From positions 9,636 through 71,635 of the forward strand of contig NMRA01000119.1 of assembly GCA_002633005.1 (NCBI GenBank): 62,000 nt of DNA, given 5' to 3'. Positions 12,301 to 27,300 of the stretch are shown in pieces. Every line of letters starts with the position of its first letter. Within the stretch, counting starts at the first letter, position 1. The position numbers and the translations under genes are program-made. Source of the stretch: Phoronis australis. Lineage: Eukaryota > Phoronida > Phoronidae. Below the pieces are notes generated by a model, which ran no database searches, was not told where the DNA came from, and saw only the letters and a program-made list of their open reading frames with translations.

Positions 12301-15300
12301 ATAGATAGGGAAATTTTTTCGATAAATACGAAATTAAATCCCATAAAAGGAAGGCTCTCGTATCATCACATATTTTTGTAAGTGGTGTTTTGTGTCACGA
12401 AAATGCGATGATGCTGTTTATATTTTCAGATGGAACAGTTCATTACAACAGACATGCAGGAGGTGATGAAGCTCGACGGGCTTGCTTCCTCACATCCAAT
12501 CTTCGTTCCTGTGAATCATCCCAACGAAATAAGTGAGATTTTTGACCGAATTTCGTACGGAAAAGTACGTATTTTTACTTTGACTATCGCTGAGTTACTT
12601 ATGCAAAGCTTCGTGTTTGCATGCACTTGTCTGGACTCGAACTAGGACAGTAAATGTTGACGCTGGCTGTTCTTGAGTATAAGTGTTGTAGATGTACATG
12701 TAGGTAGCACTGTGCTTAGAATATTCTGAACACACCTGTCACGTGCCGTAAGGCTAAAGTAGTCGCATGCGCACAGATAATATTCACAAAAGTCTGAGGC
12801 TACGAAAATACCCGAGGTGTCCCGGATCATTACGTGTTGATTTAACAGCTGCAACACTTGAAGAAATTTTATCTCTCAAAAATGTTTAACATGATTGTAA
12901 TTAGAAAGCTGGTTAAGACGGTGCATCAGCTTCTGGGTCTGTTCCATGAAACGTTTACCAAGAGGACACGTATACCAGAAAACCCTACTTGAAACTTGAA
13001 TTTTAGATATTGAAAATTGAGTTAACGGAATACTCTGTGATTGACGGCTACGAGTGATTAGCACGTTAAACAACCGCTTAATTTTTTTCTCGGTAACTCC
13101 ATTTTGTCATCTGTAGTGGTCATCTATGTATTTTTGCAGTTTCTATTTCTCTAGCTATATATTAGCAACTTATTTGCAGTTGAGTGACTTGTTTGCTTTC
13201 GTTTCAGGGTGCTTCCATCATCAGAATGATGAACTTTTTCTTAACAGAGAAGATTTTCAAGGCAGGTCTCACTGTAAGTGGTTGAAACTACGAAGTATAA
13301 AAACAAATGAATTGATGCAAACAATTTATCCCGTTCAATCCGCCATCTTTTGGTCACATCACGTGACCTAATGAATATAAGTCCGAAAAGATGTCTGCCC
13401 GCCCCCGTGGTCGTGTCCTTTGTCTAAACCCTTTTATGAGCAGATATTTCAGCAACAAAGTGGACGAAAACGTCTGATAGAGCACTATGTTCATGGTCCT
13501 GGTTAGAGTGTCAATAACTGATCCCTTCCGTCCTATTTCATGCCCTCGTAGGATCATGAAATTTAGGTCCACGTCATCAGATGGTGGAATAATTTCAGCG
13601 GGAACCTAGAAGAGATAGATTATCAACAGCAAAGATTCCAGTTTTCAAAATGGTTTAAAATGTCGACTTAAAATGTCTATAAGCACAAACGGTGTAAAAT
13701 GTTTCCAGACCGCCTTTCCAAGAGCATGATAAGTCGATACTAGTTGCCTGCTTAAGCGTTGTCAAGCGGGATGAAAGGCCTCGCGAATCCGTAACTATTT
13801 TTCATCCTAGATGTCGAACATTAGTTAATCCGGAGAAAAAAATACCCGATGAAATATGCTTAGAAAATGCTATTATTTATGGTAGTCTTACACAGTGACT
13901 TTTGGATCCAAACTGGAAATTTTTGTGCTTTTTTGAGAAGCCTATTTTTGTGGCACGTTACTCGAACAAATGAATTGAAAATGCATATTTATTGATTTTG
14001 TTCATACAAGAAAAGGACGCTTAGATTGCTGCAAGTAAAATAGAAGCCCAACTTATAAGCGCTTCTCGGTTTCATATTCCACATTTAATTTACTTATCTA
14101 TCAGATCAACCATGGCTCCTCTTGGGAAAATTTATTTTTCTTTGAGTCTTCCTCAGTTCTTCAGTCGATCTTATTTTGAAGAGTGGGATTGGCTTTGAGT
14201 TACGGACAGATCAGACTGGTATAGCGACCAGTAGTGCCAATTTCTGTGGCTGCCTGATATCTACGAAGTTATTGAGCGGATCTTCATGAAATTTGACATA
14301 CATGTTTCGTACAGAGGAGAGCGTGGTTGGCGTTCCTTTAGAGACGGATATGGCTACCGTGATACCGCCTTCGGGAAATTGTGTTTTCTTTGCATTTGTC
14401 TGAATATCTACCAATTTCTTTTATGGTGCAATATTTGGCATATTTGTTACTATTGAGTGAACGCGACTGATGTTGATTTTTGGACGGATCGGACTACTTT
14501 GGTGCACCCTAGTGGAAAATTGTAATTGCATTCTTTTAATATATAGTTTTATGATATACAAACGTTCAATATATGTTCTTAAATTAGAAGAGGGCGCCTG
14601 ATTTATCCGACTATTGTAGAAGTATATGAAAAATTAGCACTCATTTTTATGCACCCACATATTTATATGTGATCGCATATTGCCGTCATCTCTGTCTGGG
14701 CGTCCGGGCGTCTGGCGTCCGCAGCTGTATCTCCTAAACCCCTTACAGCATTTTATTGAAATTTGGCAGGTGTGTTCCTATGGAGTTGACGACAGAGGGC
14801 AACGAGTTTCGGACCGACTCGAATACCGCTGTGCCCCCTAGTTTCACTTTTAGTTTTTTACGTTCGCCTCTGTAACTTCAAAGGTTCTGAACCGATTTTC
14901 ATGAAATTTGGCACATAGGCATCTATTAATGAGTTGACGCCATCCTTCCGTTTTCGAATGGATTCGAGACATTTTGCGCCATCTAGTGGCCATTTTTACT
15001 ATTTTCAAGTCGCTTTTTTGGCGTCCGCCCCTCTAACAACCAAACCACTCTAAGGATGATTGTGAAAATCGGCATGTAAGTTCCTGTTATGAAGAGGATA
15101 GTTGACCACGATTTTCCAACGACTTTGACTACTGTGGCGCCTCCTAGTTGCGGTTTTTTTTTTTTTTTTTTGCACTCGTGACGTTCTATCTCCTAAGTCC
15201 TCTGCAGGATCTTTTTTAAATTGAGCACGTGTATTTATATGAAGTTAACAAGAGAAGACGACGACTTTTAGACGGATCCGACGAACACTGTGCCCCCTAG

Positions 15301-18300
15301 TGGTAATTTCATTTTGTTTTGGTTTTCCTCTGTTTCTCTGAAGTTGTTCAACGAACTTTAAATAAACAACGACATTTTCTGGTTTTTAGACAGATTCGAC
15401 GTATTTTGCGCCATCTAGTCAAATAAACAACCCTAAAAGCAAACCATTTGCGATGCATTCGTGGGCGCATTTCAACGCTCTGTGTTGCTCTTGTTTCTTT
15501 ACGCTGGGTTAAAAGCTAAGCTTTGCGTTAGCATGCTCTTAGTGTTGTTGTACCTGCCATCAGTTTTCCGTATATAATCTGATATAATAAGACAACGTCG
15601 TCAAGAAAATTTCGGTGTTCTTAACGTTCACAGGATTATCTTCTACTCAAAGCGTATGGAGCTGCAACAAAAGATGACCTGTGGGCTTCGCTGACAAAGG
15701 TAGGATTATTATTGGCAAAGTCAAATAATTGCGTATCATTAAAGTTTATTTATCCGCATGTTGACGTGCAGCCATTCACTCAGTTACACGACTTAGCACT
15801 GAAGGCCTGCACGGTTTCGGTGTTGATCAAGTTGGGCGAATATAAAAATCAAGAACGCCCTGGTAGCTTTGTATGTCGCCTATAAACTGCGTTTCGAGTA
15901 CTCCGTTGACGACGTTGTCGCTATCCAGGGTGTCCAGTGTCTCGGAAGCAGGTATGCTGATGAGAACGTATTCATGTCCCAATTTATACACGGATTTGTG
16001 TCCTGTAAAGGGAATTTTNNNNNNNNNNNNNNNNNNNNNNNNNNNNNNNNNNNNNNNNNNNNNNNNNNNNNNNNNNNNNNNNNNNNNNNNNNNNNNNNNN
16101 NNNNNNNNNNNNNNNNNNNNNNNNNNNNNNNNNNNNNNNNNNNNNNNNNNNNNNNNNNNNNNNNNNNNNNNNNNNNNNNNNNNNNNNNNNNNNNNNNNNN
16201 NNNNNNNNNNNNNNNNNNNNNNNNNNNNNNNNNNNNNNNNNNNNNNNNNNNNNNNNNNNNNNNNNNNNNNNNNNNNNNNNNNNNNNNNNNNNNNNNNNNN
16301 NNNNNNNNNNNNNNNNNNNNNNNNNNNNNNNNNNNNNNNNNNNNNNNNNNNNNNNNNNNNNNNNNNNNNNNNNNNNNNNNNNNNNNNNNNNNNNNNNNNN
16401 NNNNNNNNNNNNNNNNNNNNNNNNNNNNNNNNNNNNNNNNNNNNNNNNNNNNNNNNNNNNNNNNNNNNNNNNNNNNNNNNNNNNNNNNNNNNNNNNNNNN
16501 NNNNNNNNNNNNNNNNTGCGTTAGCATGCTCTTAGTGTTGTTGTACCTGCCATCAGTTTTCCGTATATAATCTGATATAATAAGACAACGTCGTCAAGAA
16601 AATTTAGGTGTTCTTAACGTTCACAGGATTATCTTCTACTCAAAGCGTATGGAGCTGCAACAAAAGATGACCTGTGGGCTTCGCTGACAAAGGTAGGATT
16701 ATTATTGGCAAAGTCAAATAATTGCGTATCATTAAAGTTGATTTATCCGCATGTTGACGTGCAGCCATTCACTCAGTTACACGACTTAGCACTGAAGGCC
16801 TGCACGGTTTCAGTGTTGATCAAGTTGGGCGAATATAAAAATCAAGAACGCCCTGGTAGCTTTGTATGTCGCCTATAAACTGCGTTTCGAGTTCTCCGTT
16901 GACGACGTTGTCGCTATCCAGGGTGTCCAGTGTCTCGGAAGCAGGTATGCTGATGAGAACGTATTCATGTCCCAATTTATACACGGATTTGTGTCCTGTA
17001 AAGGGAATTTTCGGCATTACGAGTGATTTTCTTAGTATGAAACCAGGGCGCCGTTGGCAAATATTCACATAATGTGATACAAGGGCCTCAAGTGCAGATG
17101 TAATATATTTTACTTATAGGCGGATCTAGGAGCTGGGAATCTTGATGTCACAAAGGTTATGGACACATGGACATTACAAATGGGTTACCCCGTGGTCAAG
17201 GTGAAAGTATCTGGCAATACCCTGGAAATTGAACAAAAGCATTTCTTGTTGGACCCCAATCAGAAGCCAGACGACGAAAGATTTCCTGATCCCGAATTTG
17301 GGTGAGTGGACGGGTGCTTGCACAGTATGGTCAGTATTGCTGTATGAACGAAACACGAAAAACGCTTTCAAAGGATTTGATGTACAAAGGTAGTGCTTGG
17401 ACCTCGCGTTAGGCATTCAATCAATTTTAGCTTTCCGCTATTTTCTCCTTACATGGAAGCGTACTGCTGTTGTCCCACACGCCGTTATGTCGTAAAAACT
17501 CGAAGGTTTTATACAAAAACAGACTGATCACGAGGATGGTATCAGGATATATGGACGGAGGAAAGCAATGATGCTCCTTTCCTCCAATTTAGCTTTGATG
17601 TGCTGGCATCGATCGTCTGCTCGTGGAAATTAAATACTGTATACGGGCTGCGTCTTCTCGAGGTGACTAATGAATATGAAACAATATCTAAAAGAAACCG
17701 AATTACGAATATATTCAAATCGATAGTTGTAAAAACTAAGTAGTAGACGGCAATGCAGGCAGGACAAAGTGGTAATTATCTTATGAGCAATACTTCGAGT
17801 TAAAGTCATATTGAACGCTGTTTCAGCTGGTCAAAATGCTCAACTTCATAGAAAGATAAATAGAAAATGAAAATGTTTACACCGCGTAACAAACAACCCT
17901 CTAGTCCGACAACAGGATATCTAACCATTTGAAACATGGAGTGTCAACTTGCCTTCTTTCAAGACTCTATTTTTGTGACTGTCTCAAAATTAAATCATTG
18001 CGAAGATTGATGTTCCGGCGGCTGGTTCCTGCGTGCTTAGCCCAGCCAGCTGGCTCGGCTACCGCCCTACCTAGCGGCACGCAGGGAACCAACGAGAGAT
18101 TGATGTCCCAAAATAATAGTCATATTACCTAAGTAGCGCTCAATTAACCTTTAGCTTACACAGTTGATGCAGTCTTTAACCATCATTAGTGACGTAGAAA
18201 GAAGAGATCTGCTAAGTATGTAATAACAATCCTTATAGGTACCAGTGGGACATTCCCTTTACGTACGCTACAAACTCTGCTCAATGCAAGTCTTCGACAA

Positions 18301-21300
18301 TCGAATGGATGGGTCACAAAGAAAAAACTAGTAAGTTTTACTTGGTTGCTTATTGTTTTCATGCTTATGTTTTATCACCATGCCACGATCGTCTTGTTTC
18401 TGTTGTATATTATGATGGCGATAACGATGATGATGGTGATGGCGATGGTAGTTCATTTGCGGTGCAGCACTGAAAAAAGTAGGGCTATAGCCCCCAGTCC
18501 CCATGTGGTGCACCGCACAAAGACCATGGGCGCTAGAGTACTGAAAAAAGTTGGAGCCTCCCAGCCCCCTATGGTGCGCCGCCCATGTAGTTGTAATGAA
18601 AATGGTAACAGGAGTGATAATGAGTTGATCCTATTGTTTGTGGTAGTTTGCTACTCATCTTAACTCAACTAACACTACTGTGGACATAGATATGATTTCG
18701 CTTTTTTCAAAAATTGTATTATGTGACTTCACTGAAGATGAATATCAACTGCTGCCTGATCCAAATCACTCAGCGTTAACCTGAAAGTGTGGTATCACTG
18801 GGATGGACAAAATATTACGAAATCAAAACGCTTTTTCGGTCCGACGTCATACCAACGAGTAAAAGACTAACAAACCCGTTCTGTAAAAACCATATTTTGA
18901 TTTAGGACTACCACTGGTGAGACCGGTCTCATCTTAGCAACATTAAAAATGTTTGCTGTGTTTGAGAAGAACTGGCCGGGCTCTTTATTGTTTCAGACCC
19001 GGCCCATTGTGTTGCTTACGACAGTTCCAAGGCTGAATATGGCGTTTATTGGAATTCCTGGCGAATTCTTTAACGAAATTCAAGTCAAATAAAGATAAGA
19101 ACACAATGGCGCTGCTTTTGAAGAGCAAAAACATCTACAAAGAATAATTCAGATTAACAACAGCTATCCCTGTCTTCATTTTAGAAAGAATAACGGTGCC
19201 GGGGACTATAGGTCCAGATGACTGGGTAATCGCAAATGTTGGTCAGTATGGCTATTACAGAGTGAACTACCAAGAGTCAAACTGGGAAAAGTTGATAAAG
19301 CAACTAAATCGCGATCACCAGGTTAGTGCACGTTACTGAAAGGTGAACACAGTTCATGCCAATGTTTTTCAACAAACGAACAAATGACAGTGACCATGTT
19401 GTTAAACTAGTTGATGAGTATCTGCGCGGTAAATCCACGTTGTTTAACTCATCAGTGTCCTCAAAGTAAGTTTATTTTGTTTATTCATTGAATAATATCC
19501 GCATTGTAAGTTCATCTTGTTTAACACATTGAACTGTGCCCCTACTGTACGTCCATGTTGTCAAACGAAATAATTAATGGCCACTCAGCAAGTTCATGTT
19601 GTACTGTCCACGCTCTCAAACTATCTGAAACCACATCTGTAAACCAATGTACAGTTCCGACAGGTCAATCAAGCAATTCATTCCAACAAATCAGGGCGCA
19701 GAAAAATTTACTTTTAGTATACACTGCCATCGCCCTATAGTCTTGGCACGCAAACGTTAACGAAAGCCCATAAATCATTTTTCTTCTAGCTTAGAACCTT
19801 AACGGAGCGAATCAATGATTAACAGACAATAAGCAAGGAACGTTTCTTGCAAGACAAAAAGCGTGTGGACTTCATAATCACCTGAAAATATGACCGTGAA
19901 CATGCATCGAGATAAAGAATCTGGACTGAAAGTTTCTATAAATCTCTCTCTCTCTAATGAACGTGTAGTAACTTTTTTTCTTCTCTGGTATCTGGTCCAA
20001 TGTTCATATGTTTATAGCTTTAATCTAACTCGTCATTGTGCGAAATCAAGATAAAAGTGTACGTTATACTATGGTGGGGTACTAGTTTGCACTTGATGAC
20101 CCCTCAGCATTAAGGCTGAATTTCGAGTCAGAACTGGAGGGACTGGCTATCAAATAAATGAGATATGTATAAGATGAGTTCACGTGGAACTTGTCGAAAC
20201 GTACCACTCCAGAAGACTCTCGTATTCCGACTCCAATGAGTACCAGATCAATAGCAGCAATCATCTTGACCACATTGTTATGCCAACGGTAGAGCAGACT
20301 GACTCGTCCATTTTCAGAAAATCTGCGAAGTCAACAGAGCACAGATAATCGACGATGCTTTCAGCTTAGCTCGGTAAGTGCTAATGGTGGAGTATGGCCT
20401 ATGGTCATTTTTTGAGCCGCGATATGAATTTTCTGTGTGACGGGCATACAGTTTCGTCTTCTAAACTATGTTCAACGTCTTGGGACGGTTCTGCATACTA
20501 ACCGTCCTTGTCTCGTAACGTCTAACGCACCAAAGTCGCGCCAATATGCCTATCTTTTGCCGATGATGGCTTTTTAAAGACCCTTACAACTCGTACTTTG
20601 GTAATGAGAACTACATCCGATTCGATCTATCATTCACCAGCCATAGCTTCATTCCAGGAATTATTAAGTGGGTGTAATCACATAAACTCCGTCTCGGTCG
20701 TTGTCGTGTTTTGAGGTCTGAAAACCAACACCTCAGTGATAAATCAATAAGTGTTCTTAAAAACATCAATTGCTTTCATGATAACTTCGTAGACCTGTGA
20801 AGCGCTCGCTCAGTTAGGTTTCAAGTTACGGTTCTTCAGTGATTTAAATATTTTAGAAAGTTAACTGTATTGCGTGTTTGAATCTGTTGTAGATCTGGTG
20901 ACGTGGGCGACCTTCTTCTACCTATGAAAACAACAGAATATTTGGTCCATGAAACCGATTACATACCTTGGAAGGCTGCTTTGAATAACCTTAAATATGT
21001 TCAATCGATGTTGATGCGATCTCAATATTTCGGCGATTATCAGGTTAATATTATTATTAATATTATGAAAGTGACGTAAGAATTAAGACTTAAATTTTGT
21101 CTTACGATCCACATAAATATTTCTGAAAAATAAGTACGTATCCCCTCCAAGAGATGCGCAGCACTGAAAAAGTGGAGTGTTTTAGCCCCCCAGTCCCCTG
21201 TGATGCACCGCCAATAGACCAAGAGCGACGACGCACTGAAAACGTAGGGTGCTGTAGCCTCCCTGCCCGGTATTGCGCCGCCCACGAAGTCTCTTGGAGT

Positions 21301-24300
21301 ATACGCGTAATTGCTGAATACGGAGATGTCTATAAAATATTTCTAGACTTTGATGCATACATAATTACTTGGTTAGGCATAAGCCTGTTTCAGCATTGCA
21401 GTTTGAAGTGTGAAGTGTGAGCTGGCTTAGGTTGTTGGCCTATTTATTTTCAATTTTTTTGTTAATAGTATCATAGAAGTCAACCGTTTTCGAATCAAAA
21501 TACATCATTTTTGCAATAATTTCGACCTAAGGTGCTGCAGTATACTGTTAGATTTCCTTTTGATAAAGTACTACAGAAAATTTCAACGTTGATATACATA
21601 ACTTTATACTACTCGTGATATTACGGCGATTTCCGTAAGAATCGGTGGCGAAAAAGTTGTGTGTGGCTATCGGGCTTGTATCGTTCATAGAATTCCATGA
21701 ATGTGTAAACGCATAAGCTTATGAAATTAAGCTATGTAATTTCAGTAGGCGCTCTAGCTGAAGTCCAAGAACGTAACTCGTGCTCTTTCGGGGCAGTGTT
21801 CGTTGGCCTACCTAGCGCCAGTGCGAGAGCAATAGAGAGTGTTGTGCCTGAGTCAGTGTGTGTCTGAGTGTGTATCTAATTACGACTACAACATGTTTAA
21901 TTCTGAGATTGCGTTTTCATGTCAGGCCACGATGTGTTTTACAGCAAATGTAGTTAGCTGCATGACATTTTTCAGGATTACATACTCAAGCAAATAACAC
22001 CGTTGTATGATAAGGTTACTTGGAATGACAATACCTCGACACCGATCACGGAACAGTAAGTATGTTCCCGTTAAGCATTGTGCATACGATTTGGTCTGTT
22101 CCTCACCATTTAGAACCATGGTTAAGTTGAATACCGTCACCGGTGTACCGACTAACACCAGCTCAGTATATGTGGAGAGTGCGATTATAAATGTGGCGCA
22201 ACTGACAAACGGACATCAAGATGTCATGAAAAATAAGAGAGTACTATAATGACGAGGGGAACAGCCTGTGCTCTTATAGAGTTCCAGCCTTCGTTCCTAA
22301 GTTGCTCGATGTCATTTTTGTGATTAATCAAGAACCAGTACAGATTGAAGCGGTCTAAACTCGCATGGGTGGCGCAGCTCTGAAAAAAGGGGGCTATAGC
22401 ACCACCCGCCCCCCAGCTCCCTATGGTGCGCCGCCCATGTGCAATCGTACTAGTCTAGGGGGAATTCTTACCCGTTGACCTGGGACTCGCGTAGGAAATT
22501 TCTCTCCACTGGTTCTTTGCCAACATAAGTCATTCCAACCGTGTTGCTATTTTCGAGTCTACAGTGCAGGGGACTGAGACCAGGTGGCAATACGTGACGA
22601 AAACGCAATTTTCCGTGTTCTTCTACCTTTTTAGATTATAAGATTTGCGATTAAGATAAATGACAAGAATTATAACGACAATCGAGTTTTCTACGTTTTT
22701 TTAAGATTTTTAACTTCTCGCTATAGGTACCGAAGAATTTTCGCCTTAACTCAAGCTTGCAGTAATGGACATGTTTCTTGTCAACAAGAAGCTTCGCGAA
22801 TGTATGCAAAATGGATGAATTCTACAGACCCTGACCTAAACAATCCGTAAGTTGATTTGTTTATGAATTTGCTATTATTAATCGTTGTTTTGTATTTTTA
22901 TACAACGAGATTTTTGCACACTTTTCCTAAAAAATATATGAAATAAATGGCATGCGATTCTTCTTATAGGCTTTGTACAGCGGAGCATTGGAGTCAACTG
23001 AAAAATAAAAAATCGTACACTGATACTGTTATTTTTACAGTTTACCCTAATGTAGGTTTGCTAATTGATTAACATAAACACTCGGTAGACCAGTTGAAAC
23101 GAAATAAGCAAAACTCAGGAACAGGTGTGCTGAAAATACGAACGGTGACAAACACTATTGAAAGTCATGTAAGGACCTTATTGAGGAACGTTAATTCAAC
23201 TAAAACAAAAACTAGGCTGTGTCAACCAGTAAAAACATATTTTCTGAAAAAAGAAAGACCACCGATGATAAAAATACACTTTATACTTACAGCAGTAAGT
23301 AGGTCAATAGTTCAGTGTGATACACACCACGCGCTGGGGAGACTGATTTCAAACTAGGAACCAATATTGCGGGACCCCAGAAAATGTCCAAAATTGACTG
23401 ACTTCGGATAATTCTCAGAAACGGGTGATCGGATTCACACGAAACTGTTAGATGGTCAAATTCATGCACTCGGTCTCCAACACGCTGCTGGGTATTGTTT
23501 TGGAAATGAGAGTGACTGTCAATCTATGGTACTTTTCTGATTTTTATGAAAAAAATGACAATAGTTGTTTAAGGTGAAAACGGAACTAGGAACTATAATT
23601 TAGAGAATTGTAAAAACATTGCATCTTCAACAATTCATATCGAACGAAATTTGGTCATGTTATTGATACAGTTGTTGTGCTGTGAGTGTCCCTTTGCTTT
23701 TTTGCTAAATTTTACAGAAAAGACATGATCACGTGACCCAATTAACGGCACTTTGGTATAAAGTTATTGATCAAAGTCTATAGGCTTTCTGCGTTCAGAA
23801 AATATATGCTTTTACTTACTGAGTTAAAATCTATAATGCTGCTGATATTTGGCTAAATACAGACTTGTCTATAAGCTCGATCCTACATAGCTAAAATGCT
23901 CTGCCAATTACCGAGTGGGAGCTCTGCTAGCGTATCGTTTGGCTGTGACCGAGGGGGTACCAGGGGCGATTCCGTGCTCAGCCTGATCTAAGGAAATCGC
24001 TTCTCTTGCCGACGATGTCAAGAAACTGTCTGATCGGCATGAAATTACGTAACGCTTGGCATTGCGGAATATATCGCTGAAAGAATAGTTATATGATTGC
24101 GTCGTCGCAACGAGATTATGCTTGTTTCACATCTTTCCAGAAGCCAGGCCGAATGCCTTAAATCAAAGGATGCTCCATGGTGAGCTACTATTATAGTTGT
24201 TACTTTGTGGAATAAACATAAAACGTTTGAATTTTACGTGATATGGTTGGTAAGTCTTTGAGTCGTCAGGTGGACCTTTGTATCTCGTACCACACGTCGG

Positions 24301-27300
24301 TTAGTTAAACTGATTCTACTCTTAAGGCTCCAGAACTGGTCATTTCTTTTGTCCTCTCAAGTTGATCAATTCGCTAATGCTTAGCTATATTACTGTTATT
24401 CGTTTGCAGTATTCCACCGAACCTGAAGTCTTTGGTTTACTGTAACGCTATATCTAGAGGCGGTAGAGCAGAATGGGAGTTTGCCTTTGAGAGGTATCAG
24501 AAGGCAAACGTTGCAAGTGAGAAGTCAAAGCTGCTTGAGGCCATGTCTTGCTCTACAAAAGTTTGGATTCTCAGTCGGTAAGACATAATTTGGTCAAGGA
24601 AATGTACTTTGAANTGTTAGTTTTCCTTTTGATAAAATACTACAGAAAATTTCAACGTTGATATATATAACTTTATACTTCTCGTGATATTACGGCGATT
24701 TCCGTAAGAATTGGTGGCGAAAAAGTTGTTTGCGGAGTATAGGCTAGCGGGCTTGTATCGTTCATAGAATTCCATGAATATGTTAACACATAAACTTATG
24801 AAATTAAGCCATGTAATTTCAATAGGCGCTCTATCTGATGTCCAAGAACGTAACTCGCACTCTTTCGGATCAGTGTTCGTTGGCCTACCTAGCGCCAGTG
24901 CGAGAGCAAGAGAGAGAGTGTGGTGCCTGAGTCAGTGTGTGTCTGTGTGTGTATTTAATTACGACTACAACCTGTTAAATTCTAAGATTGCGTTTTCATG
25001 TCAGACCACGATGTGTTTTACAGCAAATGTAGTTAGCTGCATGACATTTTTCAGGATTACATGCTTAAGCAAATAACACCGTTGTATGATAAGGTTACTT
25101 GGAATGACAATACCTCGACACCGATCACTGAACAGTAAGTATGTTCCCGATAAGCATTGTGCATACGATTTGGTCTGTTCCTCACCATTTAGAACCATGG
25201 TTAAGTTGAATACCGTCACCGGTGTACCGACTAACACCAGCTCAGTATATGCGGAGAGTGTGATTATAAATGTGGGGCAACTGACAAGCGGACATCAAGA
25301 TGTCATGAAAAATAAGAGAGTACTATAATGACGAGGGGAACAGCTTGTGCTCTTATAGAGTTCCAGCCTTCGTTCCTAAGTTGCTCGATGTCATTTTTGT
25401 GATTAATCAAGAACCAGAACAGATTGAAGCGGTCTAAACTCGCATGGGTGGTGCAGCTCTGAAAAAAGGGGGGCTATAGTCCCACCCNCCCCCCCCCAGC
25501 TCCCTATGGTGCGCCGCATATGTGCAGTCGTACTAGTCTAGGGGGAATTCTTACCCGTTGACCTGGGACTCGCGAAGGAAATTTCTCTCTACTGGTTCTT
25601 TGCCAATATAAGTCATTCCAACCGTGTTGCTATTTTCGAGTCTACAGTGCAGCGGACTGAGACCAGGTGGCAATACGTGACGAAAACGCAATTTTCCGTG
25701 TTCTTCTACCTTTTTAGATTATAAGATTTGCGATTAAGATAAATGACACGAATTATAACGACAATCGTGTTTTCTATGTTTTTTTAAGATTTTTAACTTC
25801 TCGCTATAGGTACCGAAGAATTTTCGCCTTAACTCAAGCTTGCAGTAATGGACATGTTTCTTGTCAACAAGAAGCTTCGCGAATGTATGCAAAATGGATG
25901 AATTCTACAGACCCTGACCTAAACAACCCGTAAGCTGATTTGTTTATGAATTTGCTATTATTAATCGTTGTTTTGTACTTTTATACAACGAGATTTTTGC
26001 ACGCTTTTCCTAAAAAATATATGAAATAAATGGCATGCGATTCTTCTTATAGGCTTTGTACATTGGAGCATTGGAGTCAACTGAAAAATAAGAAAATCGT
26101 ACACTGATACTGTTATTTTTACAGTTTACCCTAATGCTCCGCCGTAGGTTTGCTAACTGATTAACATAAACACTCGGTAGACCAGTTGAAACAAAATAAG
26201 CAAAACTCAGGAACAGGTGTGCTGAAAATACGAACGGAGACAAACACTATTGAAAGTCATGTAAGGACCTTATTGAGGAACGTTAATTCAACTAAAACAA
26301 AAACTCGGCTGTGTCAACCAGTAAAAACATATTTTCTGAAAAAAGAAAGACCACCGATGGTAAAAATACACTTTATACTTACAGCAGTAAGTAGGTCAAT
26401 AGTTCAGTGTGATACACACCACGCGCTGGGGAGACTGATTTTAAACTAGGAACCAATATTGCGGGACCCCAGAAAATGTCCAAAATTGACTGACTTCGGA
26501 TAATTCTCAGAAACAGGTGATCGGATTCACACGAAACTGTTAGATGGTCATCTTCATGCACTCGGTCTCCAACACGCTGCTGGGTATTGTTTTGGAAATG
26601 TTTCTATGGGACTTTTCTGATTTTTATGAAAAAAATGACAATAGTTGTTTAAGGTGAAAACGGAACTAGGAACTATAATTTAGAGAATTGTAAAAACATT
26701 TTAACTTCAACAATTCATATCGAACGAAATTTTGTCATGTTATTGATACAGTTGTTGTGCTATGAGTGTCCCTTTGCTTTTTTGCTAAATTTTACAGAAA
26801 AGACATGATCACGTGACCCAATCAACGGCACTTTGGTATAAAGTTATTGATCAAAGTCTATAGGCTTTCTGCTTTCAGAAAATATATGCTTTTACTTACT
26901 GAGTTAAAATCTATGATGCTGCAGATATATGGCTAAATACAGACTTGTCTATCAGCTCCTACATAGCTAAAATGCTCTGCCAATTACCGAGTGGGAGCTC
27001 TGCTAGCGTATCGTTTGGCTGCGACCGAGGGGGTACCAGGGGCGATTCCGTGCTCAGCCTGATCTCAGGAAATCGCTTCTCTTGTCGACGATGTCAAGAA
27101 ACTGTCTGATCGGCATGAAATGACGTAACGCTTGGCATTGCGGAATATATCGCTGAAAGAATAGTTATATGATTGCGTCGTCGCAACGAGATTATGCTTG
27201 TTTCACATCTTTCCAGAAGCCAGGCCGAATGCCTTAAATCAAAGGATGCTCCATGGTGAGCTACTATTATAGTTGTTACTTTGTGGAATAAACATAAAAC

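Larger units (their letters stand above)
6763..12429. other. Introns of aminopeptidase copy 2, with allele-specific insertions
   Basis: Collinear with copy 1 but carrying extra DNA: a 69-bp palindromic element at 7990-8058, a replaced segment at about 9018-9346 ending at a single N (9346), and ~590 bp of extra sequence at about 9919-10500 just before the 10513 exon. The ORF at 10213-10443 lies inside that extra sequence and I do not recognise it. The MITE of copy 1 recurs at 12093-12232. Confidence 0.6.
21540..24613 (+). repeat. 3.1-kb block, first copy
   Basis: Collinear with 24615-27687 and ending at the single N (24614). It carries aminopeptidase exons 21976-22055, 22727-22846 and 24410-24577. 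High similarity by eye, with small indels. Confidence 0.85.

Noticed and set aside
15869-16570. Long open frames (215-233 codons) on both strands across 15869-16570
   Set aside because: They are open only because the 498 Ns produce no stops; the real sequence on each side belongs to an intron of the aminopeptidase gene.
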